Assembly: GCF_035917575.1 (NCBI RefSeq)
Contig: NZ_CP109090.1
Location: forward strand, 6,696,001-6,760,000
Length of the DNA stretch: 64,000 bases
Reading direction: 5' to 3'
From: Streptomyces sp. NBC_01788
GTDB lineage: Bacteria; Actinomycetota; Actinomycetes; Streptomycetales; Streptomycetaceae
Made by a program: the position numbers and the translations under genes. The notes below the pieces were generated by a model. That model made no database searches. It was not told the origin of the DNA and saw only the letters and a program-made list of their open reading frames with translations. Below are positions 28,856 through 37,461 of this stretch, one piece after another; positions within the stretch are counted from its first letter, which is position 1; every line of letters starts with the position of its first letter.

Positions 28856-30055
28856 TCAGCTCCAGGTGACGGGCAGCTCGTGCAGACCGAACAGCACGCC
28901 GTCGTACTTCAGGGACAACTCCTCGACCGGCACGCCCAGTTCGAGGGTCGGGATGCGCTCGAACAGGGTGCGGTAGGCGATCTCCATCTCCATCCGCACC
29001 AGGTTCTGCCCGAGACACTGGTGGACGCCGTACCCGAAGGCCACGTGCGAGCGCGCGGAGCGCTCCGGGTCGAACTCGTCGGGCCTGTCGAAGACCGAAC
29101 CGTCGTGGTTGGCCGCGGCGAGCAGCGGCACGATGCCCTCACCGGCCCGGATCAGCTGGCCGCCGATCTCCACGTCCTCCACCGCCACCCGGAAGGACAC
29201 CAGGTCGGCGACCGAGTAGTAGCGCAGCATCTCCTCCACGATGCGGTCGTCGCCGATCCACTTCGGGTTGGTCAGCAGCTGGACGACGCCGAGGCCGATG
29301 TTGTTCGCCGTGGTCTCGTGCCCCGCGATGAGCAGGAGCATCGACACCCCGGACAGCTCCTGCCGGGACATGGTGCCGGCCTGGATCAGCCGGCTGATCA
29401 GGTCCTCGCCGGGGCGGCGGGTCTTGATCTGGATGAGCCGCGTCAGATAGCGCAGCAGTGCCTTGGAGGCCTCGTCGCGTTCCTCGTCGGTGGAGGAGAG
29501 GGTCACCAGGACCCTCGTCTTCGCCTCGAAGAAGTCCCGGTCCGCCTTGGGTACTCCGAGCAGGTCGGAGATGACCAGCGACGGCACGGACAGCGCGAAG
29601 TCCGCGATCAGGTCGGCCGAGTTGCCCGCGGCGAGCATCGCGTCGATCCGCTCGTCCACGATCTGCTGGATCGCCGGACGCAGCTCCCGCACCTTGCGCA
29701 CGGTGAACTCCGGGATCAGCGTCTTGCGGAACCGGTCGTGCTCCGGGGGATCCAGTGCCACGAACCAGCCCGGGATCTCCGACTGCGACGGGGCGCCGCC
29801 GGTGCGCCTGGCCCTCGGGAAGCCGGGGTGGGAGGGATCCGCGCTGATCCGGGAGTCCGTCAGCACGGCCCGCACGTCCTGGTGCCGGGTCACCAGCCAC
29901 AACGGGCCGCTGGCGGGCAGTTCGGAGCGGACCAGGCCCTCGCCCGCCCGGTAGTCGGCGTACTCCGGCGGCGGGAACGGACGTCCCGGCTGCCGCAGCG
30001 GGAAGGCGACGGGGCAGCCCGGAGCGTACGTCGTCGTCTCCGTGTCGGCCGTCAT
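28856..30055 (-). CDS. amphN: Cytochrome P450, C16 methyl oxidase, AmphN/NysN-like (399 aa)
   Basis: A canonical P450: I-helix AGHETT, ExxR in EEMLR, and heme loop FGYGVHQCLG with Cys near residue 347. The N-terminus (MTADTETTTYAPGCPVAFP) is soluble, with no membrane anchor. Its place between the aminotransferase and ferredoxin genes matches nysN/amphN and pimG, whose products oxidise the exocyclic methyl group to the carboxylate typical of these polyenes. The start ATG shares one base with the stop of amphDII (TGATG), so translation is probably coupled. Ferredoxin amphM follows and is its likely electron donor. The propionate-derived methyl it would act on comes from module 11, outside this window. 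Confidence 0.92.
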   Translation of the reverse strand: MTADTETTTYAPGCPVAFPLRQPGRPFPPPEYADYRAGEGLVRSELPASGPLWLVTRHQDVRAVLTDSRISADPSHPGFPRARRTGGAPSQSEIPGWFVALDPPEHDRFRKTLIPEFTVRKVRELRPAIQQIVDERIDAMLAAGNSADLIADFALSVPSLVISDLLGVPKADRDFFEAKTRVLVTLSSTDEERDEASKALLRYLTRLIQIKTRRPGEDLISRLIQAGTMSRQELSGVSMLLLIAGHETTANNIGLGVVQLLTNPKWIGDDRIVEEMLRYYSVADLVSFRVAVEDVEIGGQLIRAGEGIVPLLAAANHDGSVFDRPDEFDPERSARSHVAFGYGVHQCLGQNLVRMEMEIAYRTLFERIPTLELGVPVEELSLKYDGVLFGLHELPVTWS

Positions 30056-31113
30056 CACTTGGCTCCGTAGAAGTCGCGAATCCGGTCGGTGATGAACTCC
30101 TGGTCCTGCGCGGTCAGTCCGGTGTGCGTCGGCAGGTAGAACCCGTCCTCGCTGAGCCGGGAGGCGTTCAGCGACGGCCAGTCGGCGTCGTAGTAGCCCG
30201 GCTGACGGCTCATCGGCTTGAAGAACACCCGGGTCTCGATGCCCTGGTCGGCCAGGTACGCGCACAGCTCCTCGCGCCGCTCGGCCCGCAGGTCGTACAT
30301 CCACAGCACATCGCGGGCCGGCATCAGCGTGATGCCGGGCACGTCCCGCAGCGCCTCGTCGTAGCGCTTCTCGATGTCGCGGCGGGTCGCGAGGATGGTG
30401 TCGAGCTGCTCGGTCTGCGCGAGCGCCACCGCGGCCTGCATGTTCGTCATGCGGTAGTTGTAGGCCAGCTTCTTGTGCAGGAAGCTGTGGTCCTTGGTGA
30501 ACGCCATCGCCCGCAGATGCGCCATCTGTTCGGCCAGATGGGCGTCCCTGGTCAGGCACACGCCGCCCTCGCCCGCTGTGATGATCTTGTTGGCGAAGAG
30601 GGAGAAGCAGGCGATGTCGCCCACCGGCCGCACCCCGTGCGCCTCCGCCGAGTCCTCGACCACCCGCAGGTTGTACTCGTACGCCAGGTTGATGATGGCG
30701 TCCATGTCGCACTGCCGGCCGTAGATGTGCACCGGCATGATCACCTTGGTGCGCGAGGTGATCTTCTCCTCGATGCGGGAGACGTCGATGTTGAGGTCGT
30801 CGCCGCAGTCCACGAACACCGGAGTGGCCCCCGTGTAGGTGACCGCCCACGCGGAGGCGATCATCGTGAACTCCGGGACGATCACCTCGTCGCCGGGGCC
30901 GACGCCCAGCGCGCGCAGAGCCAGCGTCAGCGCGGTGGTGCCCGAGGAACAGGCGACACCGTGCGGCATGTCGTTGTAGGCGGCGAACGCCTCCTCGAAC
31001 TGCCGGACGTAGGGGCCCTGCGACGAGATCCAGCCGCCGCTGACGGCCTCCGTCACATACTCGAGTTCGCGGCCCTTCAGCCACGGCATGGAGACCGGAT
31101 ACGTATAGGACAT
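30055..31113 (-). CDS. amphDII: PLP aminotransferase for mycosamine, AmphDII/NysDII-like (352 aa)
   Basis: A DegT/DnrJ/EryC1/StrS family sugar aminotransferase. The PLP-binding lysine is Lys176 in ANKIITAGEGG. Asp154 in VVEDSAEAHG is the expected pyridine-nitrogen partner, and SSGTTAL (56-62) forms the phosphate-binding turn. Length is normal. In polyene clusters this enzyme converts GDP-3-keto-6-deoxymannose to GDP-mycosamine. The GDP-mannose dehydratase (amphDIII) is not in the window and normally lies beyond amphI. The gene follows amphDI by 15 bp with the RBS GAGGAAG, and overlaps the amphN start by one base, so the minus-strand genes form one operon. Confidence 0.93.
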   Translation of the reverse strand: MSYTYPVSMPWLKGRELEYVTEAVSGGWISSQGPYVRQFEEAFAAYNDMPHGVACSSGTTALTLALRALGVGPGDEVIVPEFTMIASAWAVTYTGATPVFVDCGDDLNIDVSRIEEKITSRTKVIMPVHIYGRQCDMDAIINLAYEYNLRVVEDSAEAHGVRPVGDIACFSLFANKIITAGEGGVCLTRDAHLAEQMAHLRAMAFTKDHSFLHKKLAYNYRMTNMQAAVALAQTEQLDTILATRRDIEKRYDEALRDVPGITLMPARDVLWMYDLRAERREELCAYLADQGIETRVFFKPMSRQPGYYDADWPSLNASRLSEDGFYLPTHTGLTAQDQEFITDRIRDFYGAK

Positions 31114-31128
31114 GCTTGACTTCCTCGG

Positions 31129-32520
31129 TCAGTCGTTTGCCAGGACGGGGAGGCCGAGCAGCAGGTCCGCGGCGGCGGTACGGCCACCCGCGTCCTTCAG
31201 CAACCCGGCGTAGTACTCGGCGCGTTCGGTGAAGGACGGCTCGTCGAGCACGCGGGTGATCTTGTCGAGGACGTCGTCCGTGTCCACGGTCTCGGGGTGG
31301 TCGACGGACAGGCTCACGCCGAAGTCCTGGCCGCGCACCGCCTGGTCGTCGCAGTCCACCCACAACGGCCGTACCACCAGCGGCTTTCCGAAGTACAGGC
31401 CCTCGTGGTAGCCGTTGCCCCCGGCGTGCGTGAAGAACACCTTGACGTTCGGGTGCGCCAGCACGTCCAGTTGTGAGGGCACCCAGTTCTCGATCCGCAG
31501 GTTCGCGGGCAGCTCCCCGGCCGGGGGCAGCAGGTGCTGCTGCTCGCGCGGCAGCTTCCACAGCACCTGGTGGCCCTCGCCCTCGAGCCGGCGGGCCACC
31601 TCCACCAGCGAGGCGACCTGCTCCCGGGTGAGGCGGGTGATGGTGCCGAAGCCCATGAAGACCACGGACTTCTGCTCCGTCAGCCAGTCCGACAGCCCGT
31701 CGTCGTCCGGCGCCTGCGGCAGCGGCGGCACCAGCGTGCCCACCAGCCGCACCTTCTCGTGCATCGGGAACGGGTAGTCCAGCTCGGGCACCGAGTAGCA
31801 CAGCACCTGCTCGGCGTGGTCGATGCGCGCCATCATCTGCCGCGCCTCGGGGGAGATGCCCAGCTCGCCGCGGATGCGGTTGTCCTTCTCGACGACCTCC
31901 CGTATCTCCTTCGTCATGAACATCCCGAGCGTGCGCACCCGGAACAGCTCGTTCTCCACCCGCTGGGCCATCGTCATCCTCCCGGGCAGGCCCGAGTGCG
32001 GCACCGGGAACCCGGACGGCGTGTACGACTTGGCGAACGGCACGTGCGAGGTCAGCACATTGCTCGGCAGGAACGGCACCCCGAGCACGAACGGAATCTT
32101 CTTGGTGATCGCCAGCTCGTACCCGAACTGGCACATGCTCTCGATCACCATCAGGGCGGGCTGGACCTCCTCGACGATCTTCTCCAGCGCCCGGTACTTC
32201 TCCACCCGGGTCTCGGGTGCGAAGGAGTGCCGGATGACCGCGCGGTGCGCCTTGAAGCGGGACCGCTGCGTCACCTCGGCATAGGTGTCGTCGTCCCAGG
32301 TGACCGCCGACATCTGCGACACGGTGTCGCCGAGCGAGGCGAACCGCAGCGGACTGTCGACCGAGGACGACTCGATCTGGTCCCGCGCCTTCTCGTCCGT
32401 GGCGAACCACAGATCCTCCACACCGCGCCGGGACAATTCCTCGGCCAGTACGAGCAGCGGATTGAGAAGACCGCTTTCGGCATAACTGACGAACAGGATC
32501 GGCCGCCTGTGCGCGCCCAT
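31129..32520 (-). CDS. amphDI: Mycosaminyltransferase, AmphDI/NysDI-like GT1 glycosyltransferase (463 aa)
   Basis: A GT-B fold, family 1 glycosyltransferase. The N-terminal half opens with a Rossmann strand (RRPILFVSYAESG), and the C-terminal half has the donor-binding segment FFTHAGGNGYHEG around His365. It should transfer mycosamine from GDP-mycosamine to the C19 hydroxyl of the macrolactone. The start at 32520 is chosen because GGAGGG lies 8 nt upstream and family similarity begins there; the frame is open further to 32580 without a better RBS. It is the first gene of the minus-strand unit amphDI-DII-N-M and is divergent from amphA across a 377-bp regulatory region. The function is well supported by context; sugar and site are inferred. 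Confidence 0.92.
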   Translation of the reverse strand: MGAHRRPILFVSYAESGLLNPLLVLAEELSRRGVEDLWFATDEKARDQIESSSVDSPLRFASLGDTVSQMSAVTWDDDTYAEVTQRSRFKAHRAVIRHSFAPETRVEKYRALEKIVEEVQPALMVIESMCQFGYELAITKKIPFVLGVPFLPSNVLTSHVPFAKSYTPSGFPVPHSGLPGRMTMAQRVENELFRVRTLGMFMTKEIREVVEKDNRIRGELGISPEARQMMARIDHAEQVLCYSVPELDYPFPMHEKVRLVGTLVPPLPQAPDDDGLSDWLTEQKSVVFMGFGTITRLTREQVASLVEVARRLEGEGHQVLWKLPREQQHLLPPAGELPANLRIENWVPSQLDVLAHPNVKVFFTHAGGNGYHEGLYFGKPLVVRPLWVDCDDQAVRGQDFGVSLSVDHPETVDTDDVLDKITRVLDEPSFTERAEYYAGLLKDAGGRTAAADLLLGLPVLAND

Positions 32521-32528
32521 GGACAACA

Positions 32529-32534
32529 CCCTCC
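32529..32534 (-). promoter_or_regulatory. RBS that fixes the amphDI start
   Basis: GGAGGG on the minus strand, 8 nt before the ATG at 32520. Confidence 0.75.
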
Positions 32535-32717
32535 GGAAAGTGGCGGACCACGCGGGCCCGCACGCCTCGCGCCCACCCACCGAATGTCGCCGGATGATCG
32601 CATTCGCCGACGCCGCCGCCTGTCGCGCACGCCGTCAGCAGGACACCGCCGACCCCGCCGCGCGGCGCACCGTGCCGCGCGGGAGAAGCGTGCCGCTGAC
32701 TTCTTCTCACGTCAGGG

Positions 32718-32733
32718 TCCGGGGAATCCCTAG
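32718..32733. promoter_or_regulatory. Candidate PAS-LuxR (PimM/AmphRIV type) operator
   Basis: TCCGGGGAATCCCTAG matches 13 of 16 positions of the palindromic consensus CTVGGGAWWTCCCBAG, as I recall it for polyene PAS-LuxR activators. It sits 165 bp upstream of the amphA ATG and about 198 bp from the amphDI ATG, so it could serve either gene. Confidence 0.65.
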
Positions 32734-32800
32734 TCTTCGCCCCGGAGCGGGGGTTTTCGTGCCGTCGGGGCGCGGGCGGGCTCCGAACGGAGAGATTCCT

Positions 32801-32816
32801 TTAGGGAAAAGTACAG
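32801..32816. promoter_or_regulatory. Possible second PAS-LuxR half-site
   Basis: TTAGGGAAAAGTACAG matches 11 of 16 positions of the same consensus. The left half GGGAAA is intact and the right half is degraded. It is nearer to amphA. Confidence 0.35.
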
Positions 32817-32882
32817 CCTTTGCGCCTCTACGATCCGGCAGGCAGAGGTGGCAGAGGTGTCCACAGGACCGACTTTTTCCGC

Positions 32883-32887
32883 AGGGG
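32883..32887 (+). promoter_or_regulatory. RBS supporting the amphA start at 32898
   Basis: AGGGG lies 10 bp before the ATG at 32898. A TTG at 32820 is in frame, but the 26 residues it would add resemble no PKS N-terminus. Confidence 0.55.
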
Positions 32888-32897
32888 TGAGCGAGGC

Positions 32898-35800
32898 ATG
32901 ACGATCGGAGCCGACGAGGACCCGGTAGTTGTCGTCGGAATGGCCTGCCGCTTTCCGGGCGGCGTCGAAGGGCCCGAGGACCTGTGGGAGCTGGTCCGCT
33001 CCGGCCGCGACGCCACCGGGCCGTTCCCCGGTGACCGCGGCTGGGACCTGGCCGCCCTGACCGGCGACGGGCCCGGCCACAGCGTGACCCACCGAGGCGG
33101 ATTCCTCGCCGCGGCCGCCGACTTCGACGCCGGCTTCTTCGGGATGTCGCCCCGCGAGGCCGTCTCCACCGACCCGCAGCAGCGGCTCGTCCTGGAGACC
33201 TCCTGGGAGGCCCTGGAACACGCCGGCATCGACCCGCACACCCTGCGGGGCACCCGCACGGGCGTCTTCGTCGGCACGGGCGGCCAGGACTACGCGACCG
33301 TCACCAACGCCTCCTCCGAGGACCTCGCCGGACACGCCCTCACCGGCCTGTCGCCGAGCATCGCCTCCGGGCGGCTCGCCTACTTCCTCGGCCTCGAAGG
33401 ACCCGCCGTCACCCTCGACACGGCGTCCTCCTCGTCCCTGGTCGCCCTCCACTACGCGCTGCGCTCGCTGCGGTCGGGGGAGTGCGCCACCGCCCTGGCC
33501 GGCGGCGTCACCGTGATGTCCACGCCGGTCGGGTTCGTCGCCTACACCCGGCAGGGCGGTCTCGCCGCCGACGGCCGCTGCAAGGTCTTCTCCGACGACG
33601 CCGACGGCACCACCTGGGCGGAGGGCGCCGGCATGGTCGTGCTGGAGCGCCTGTCCACCGCCCGCGCCGCCGGGCACCGGGTGTTCGCCGTGCTGCGCGG
33701 CTCCGCCGTCAACCAGGACGGCGCCTCCGACGGTCTCACCGCCCCCAGCGGACCGGCCCAGGAACGCGTCGTCCGCGAGGCCCTCGCCGACGCCGGGCTC
33801 TCTCCCGCCGACGTCGACCTCGTCGAGGCGCACGGCACCGGCACCCGGCTCGGCGACCCCGTCGAGGCCCGGTCCCTGATCGCCACCTACGGCCAGGACC
33901 GCGACGGCGGACAGCCGCTGCGCCTGGGCTCCCTGAAGTCGAACATCGGGCACGCGCAGGCCGCCGCCGGCATCGGCGGACTCATCAAGGCCGTCCAGGC
34001 GATGCGCCACGGCCTGATGCCGCGGACCCTCAACGTCTCCGCCCCCACCCGGCACGTCGACTGGTCGGCCGGCGCCGTCGAACTCCTCACCGAGGCCCGG
34101 CCCTGGCCCGCCACCGCCCGCCCGCGCCGGGCCGCGGTCTCCTCCTTCGGCATCAGCGGCACCAACGCCCACGTCATCGTGGAGGAAGCCCCGACGACCG
34201 AGCCGACGTCCGGTGCCACCGCCGGGCCCGACGGACGCCACACCACCTCCGCCGCCGCGTCCGTCGAGCGGCCCGCTGCCCCGGCCGGGGAGCCCGCCGA
34301 CGCCTCCGCCGTCGCGGGGTCTGCCCACCGGGGCGCGGCCTTCGCCGCCGAGTCCGCCGGGGGGCCTGCTGCCCCGGCGGCCGAGTCCGCCGGGCAACCC
34401 GCTGCCCCCGCAGCGGAGTCCGCCGACACCCCCGCCGCTGCCGCTGTTGCCGCCGGGTCCGCCGACCGTCCCATCGCCCGCGCCGGGGAGCCCGCCGACA
34501 CCTCCGCCGCCGGGTCCGCCCACCGCGGCGCGGCCTCTGCCGCCGCGTCCGCCGGGCGGCCTGCTGCCTCCGCCGGGACGCCCGCCGCCACCTCCGCCGC
34601 CGCCGCCGGGTCCGGCGCCCCCGCCGCCGAGCGCGCCGCTCGACTCGCCGCCCCCGCCGCCGTCGTGCCCTCGGCGGGCGCCGTGGTGTGGCCGGTGTCC
34701 GCGGCCTCTCCGCAGGCGCTCGACGCGCAGATCGAGCGGCTCACCTCCTTCGTCCGTGTCCACCCCGGGCTCGATCCGCTGGACGTCGGTCACTCGCTGG
34801 CCACGGGCCGGGCCGCGCTGCGGCACCGTGCGGTACTGACGCCGTCCGGTGACGGCGTCGTGGAGCGCGCCCGCGGTGAGGCCGGCCCCCGCACCACCGC
34901 CGTCCTGTTCTCGGGACAGGGGTCCCAGCGGCTCGGCATGGGCCGTGAACTCGCCGCCCGCTTCCCGGTGTTCGCCGAGGCCCTGGAGACCGTCCTGGCC
35001 GCCCTGGACCCCGAGCTGGAGCGCCCGGTGCGGTCGGTGATGTGGGGCGAGGACCCCGCCGAACTCGACCGCACGGGGTGGACCCAGCCCGCGCTGTTCG
35101 CCTTCGAGGTCGCCCTCCACCGGCTCGCCGAGTCCTTCGGGCTGCGCCCCGGCGCCGTCGGCGGCCACTCCGTCGGCGAGATCGCCGCCGCGCACGTCGC
35201 CGGAGTGTTCTCGCTGGAGGACGCCGCCCGCCTGGTCGCCGCCCGTGCCACCCTGATGCAGGCGCTGCCGTCCGGCGGCGCCATGTCCGCCATCGAGGCG
35301 ACCGAGGACGAGGTGCTGCCGCTGCTCGGCGACGACGTCTCGCTCGCCGCCGTCAACGGCCCCACCTCGGTCGTCGTCTCCGGCGCCGAGGACGCCGTGC
35401 TGCGGGTCGCCGCCCACTTCGCCGCCCAGGGCCGCCGCACCAGCCGCCTCGCGGTCTCGCACGCCTTCCACTCGCCGCTGATGGAGCCGATGCTCGACGC
35501 CTTCCGGGACGTCGCCGCCGAGCTCACCTTCCACGAGCCGACCCTGCCGGTCGTCTCCAACCTCACCGGCGAACTGGCCGGCGCCGAGATCGCCACCCCC
35601 GACTACTGGGTGCGGCACGTGCGCGGCACCGTCCGCTTCGCCGACGGCGTGACCGCCCTGCGCGAGCACGGCACCGACCTGCTGGTCGAGCTCGGGCCCG
35701 GCAGCGTCCTCACCGCCCTCGCCCGCGCCGTCCTCGGCCCGGACACCCAGGTGGAGGCCGTACCCACCCTCCGCAAGGACCAGCCCGAGGAGACGTCCCT

Positions 35801-37415
35801 CACCGCCGCGCTCGGCCGGCTCCATGTCCTCGGCGTGCCCGTCGACTGGTCCGCCCTCTACACCGGCACCGGAGCCCGCGGCGTCGACCTGCCGACGTAC
35901 GCCTTCCAGCGCGCCCGGCACTGGCCCGCCCCGGCCAGGCCCGGCGCCACCGCCCCCGCGGGCGGCGGCCACCCGCTGCTCGGCCCGGCCGTCGAACTCG
36001 CCGACGGCGGCACGGTGTCGGGTGCGACGCTCTCCGTCGCCACCCACCCCTGGCTCGCCGACCACGCCGTCGCCGGACGCGTCCTGCTGCCCGCCGCGGT
36101 GCTCGTGGAACTCGCCGTCCGCGCGGGCGACGACACCGGCTGCGACGTCCTGCACGAACTCGCCCTGGTCGAGGCGCCCGTCCTGCGCGACGGCGACACC
36201 CTGAACCTCCAGGTCCGGGTCGGCCCCGCCGACGAAACCGGCCGGCGCACCGTCACCGTCCACTCCCGTCCCGGCGGCACCACCACCGAGCCCTGGACCC
36301 TGCGGGCCGGCGGCTTCCTCGGCACCGAGCCCGGCACCGACGCCGCCCCCGACACCTCCTACGCGACCGCCTGGCCCCCGCCGGGCGCCGAACCCCTCGA
36401 CCTCGACGACCACTACGAGCGGCTCGTCGACGACGGCCTCGACCTCGGCCCCGCACTCCGCGGCCTGCGCGCCGCCTGGCGCCACGACGGCGCCGTCCTC
36501 GCCGAGGTGGAACTCCCGGCCGGCACCACCGACGACCCCGGCGCCTACGGAGTGCACCCCGCGCTCCTCGACGCCGCCCGGCACGCCGTCCTCACCACGA
36601 CCGGCACCCTCCCCGTCGCCTGGCACGGAGTCCGGCTGCACGCCGTCGGCGCCACCGCCCTGCGGGTGCGGATACGCACCGCCGACGACGGCACCCTGAC
36701 CCTGACCGCCGCCGACGTCACCGGCGCCCCGGTGCTCACCGCCGACGCCGTCCTCGTACGGCAGCTCACCGAGAAGGAGCGCACCGCCCCCCGGCCGCCC
36801 ACGCGCTCCCGTGTCCAGGACACCGCCGCGCCGCGCCGCACCCGGCCCGTCGCGGCGGCACCCGGCGCCGCCCCCGCCGAACCCGCCCCGGCGCCCGACA
36901 CCTTCGCCGCCGAACTGGCGGCCCTCGCCCCGGCCGAGCGTGAACGCCGGCTCGTCGGCCTGGTGCGCGCCCAGGCGGCGGCGGTCCTCGGCCACCCCGG
37001 ACCGGACGCGGTCGGACCCCGCTCGGTCTTCAAGGAACTCGGCTTCGACTCGCTGGCCGGCGTGGAACTCGGCGACCGCCTCACCGCGCTGACCGGACTG
37101 CGGCTGCCGGCCACCCTCGTCTTCAACTTCCCCACCCCCGAACTCGCCGCCCGGCGCATCGGGGAACTCCTCGTCGCATCCGCCTCCCCGCCGCAGGGAT
37201 CGTGCGACGACGAACTCACCAGGTTCGAGGCCGTCGTGCGGACCCTGCCGGACGACGACCCCGACCGCCAGGCCGTCGCCGACCGCCTGGACGCACTCGC
37301 CGCCTCGCTCCGCCGGGACTCCGCCCCGCGGGAGAACTTCTCCGACGAGGACCTCGAATCGGTGTCGGTCGACAGGCTGCTCGACATCATCGATGAAGAG
37401 TTCGAAACCACATAG
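32898..37415 (+). CDS. amphA: PKS loading module KSS-AT-DH-ACP, AmphA/NysA-like (1505 aa)
   Basis: Starts the chain. The KS active-site Cys is replaced by Ser177 (DTASSSS), the KSS form that decarboxylates malonyl-ACP to acetyl-ACP. The AT has GHSVG (Ser758) and HAFH (855-858), malonyl type. A DH follows with both His1056 (LADHAVAG) and Asp1225 (HPALLDAAR), but there is no KR, so it has no substrate and is a relic also known in NysA. The ACP Ser is 1385. The C-terminal tail ends in an acidic helix (DRLLDIIDEEFE) for docking to AmphB. The protein is longer than the NysA/AmphA lengths I remember (about 1370-1410 aa); the extra length lies in an Ala/Pro-rich KS-AT linker with a 198-bp duplication. 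It is divergent from amphDI, and amphB starts 46 bp downstream. Confidence 0.95.
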   Translation: MTIGADEDPVVVVGMACRFPGGVEGPEDLWELVRSGRDATGPFPGDRGWDLAALTGDGPGHSVTHRGGFLAAAADFDAGFFGMSPREAVSTDPQQRLVLETSWEALEHAGIDPHTLRGTRTGVFVGTGGQDYATVTNASSEDLAGHALTGLSPSIASGRLAYFLGLEGPAVTLDTASSSSLVALHYALRSLRSGECATALAGGVTVMSTPVGFVAYTRQGGLAADGRCKVFSDDADGTTWAEGAGMVVLERLSTARAAGHRVFAVLRGSAVNQDGASDGLTAPSGPAQERVVREALADAGLSPADVDLVEAHGTGTRLGDPVEARSLIATYGQDRDGGQPLRLGSLKSNIGHAQAAAGIGGLIKAVQAMRHGLMPRTLNVSAPTRHVDWSAGAVELLTEARPWPATARPRRAAVSSFGISGTNAHVIVEEAPTTEPTSGATAGPDGRHTTSAAASVERPAAPAGEPADASAVAGSAHRGAAFAAESAGGPAAPAAESAGQPAAPAAESADTPAAAAVAAGSADRPIARAGEPADTSAAGSAHRGAASAAASAGRPAASAGTPAATSAAAAGSGAPAAERAARLAAPAAVVPSAGAVVWPVSAASPQALDAQIERLTSFVRVHPGLDPLDVGHSLATGRAALRHRAVLTPSGDGVVERARGEAGPRTTAVLFSGQGSQRLGMGRELAARFPVFAEALETVLAALDPELERPVRSVMWGEDPAELDRTGWTQPALFAFEVALHRLAESFGLRPGAVGGHSVGEIAAAHVAGVFSLEDAARLVAARATLMQALPSGGAMSAIEATEDEVLPLLGDDVSLAAVNGPTSVVVSGAEDAVLRVAAHFAAQGRRTSRLAVSHAFHSPLMEPMLDAFRDVAAELTFHEPTLPVVSNLTGELAGAEIATPDYWVRHVRGTVRFADGVTALREHGTDLLVELGPGSVLTALARAVLGPDTQVEAVPTLRKDQPEETSLTAALGRLHVLGVPVDWSALYTGTGARGVDLPTYAFQRARHWPAPARPGATAPAGGGHPLLGPAVELADGGTVSGATLSVATHPWLADHAVAGRVLLPAAVLVELAVRAGDDTGCDVLHELALVEAPVLRDGDTLNLQVRVGPADETGRRTVTVHSRPGGTTTEPWTLRAGGFLGTEPGTDAAPDTSYATAWPPPGAEPLDLDDHYERLVDDGLDLGPALRGLRAAWRHDGAVLAEVELPAGTTDDPGAYGVHPALLDAARHAVLTTTGTLPVAWHGVRLHAVGATALRVRIRTADDGTLTLTAADVTGAPVLTADAVLVRQLTEKERTAPRPPTRSRVQDTAAPRRTRPVAAAPGAAPAEPAPAPDTFAAELAALAPAERERRLVGLVRAQAAAVLGHPGPDAVGPRSVFKELGFDSLAGVELGDRLTALTGLRLPATLVFNFPTPELAARRIGELLVASASPPQGSCDDELTRFEAVVRTLPDDDPDRQAVADRLDALAASLRRDSAPRENFSDEDLESVSVDRLLDIIDEEFETT
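34240..34660 (+). repeat. Imperfect 198-bp duplication in the amphA KS-AT linker
   Basis: The segment around GGGGAGCCCGCCGAC recurs at 34287 and 34485, offset 198 bp (66 codons). Each copy encodes a version of AGEPADxSA followed by GSAHRGAA and ESAG or ASAG runs. Within copy 1 a shorter unit, ESAGxPAAPAA, is itself repeated. The result is a low-complexity Ala/Pro/Ser linker of roughly 150 residues. Confidence 0.85.
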
Positions 37416-37448
37416 CGGATTTGCAGCTTTCGTTCGCGACCCGATGAC

Positions 37449-37453
37449 GAGGA
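37449..37453 (+). promoter_or_regulatory. RBS that favours the amphB start at 37462
   Basis: GAGGA lies 8 nt before the ATG at 37462. In-frame ATGs also exist at 37393 (inside amphA) and 37444, with poorer RBS context. The 37462 start gives 3187 aa, close to the known NysB/AmphB size. Confidence 0.65.
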
Positions 37454-37461
37454 CGGACCCG

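Larger units (their letters stand above)
32521..32897. promoter_or_regulatory. Divergent amphDI/amphA promoter region
   Basis: 377 bp without a convincing gene. It holds an inverted repeat at 32658-32682 (9-bp arms CCGCGCGGC/GCCGCGCGG, 7-nt loop), a PAS-LuxR-like palindrome at 32718-32733, a small hairpin at 32740-32752 (CCCCG/CGGGG) followed by TTTT, a second partial operator at 32801-32816, and a 9-bp tandem repeat GGCAGAGGT at 32841-32858. Polyene clusters of this family are known to carry divergent promoters here. I see no confident -35/-10 pair. Confidence 0.8.

Noticed and set aside
32521..32580. Extended amphDI start at 32580
   Set aside because: The RBS GGAGGG lies inside this stretch and points to the ATG at 32520; glycosyltransferase similarity begins there.
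32820..32897. TTG start for amphA at 32820
   Set aside because: The added residues do not resemble a PKS N-terminus and overlap the tandem repeat; the ATG at 32898 has an RBS and leads directly into the KS.
33411..33437. KS Ser in amphA as an inactivating mutation
   Set aside because: Cys-to-Ser is the normal KSS state of NysA/AmphA loading modules, so it is functional rather than a defect.
37393..37461. amphB start overlapping amphA at 37393
   Set aside because: It has poor RBS context; the ATG at 37462 has GAGGA at good spacing and gives the family length.
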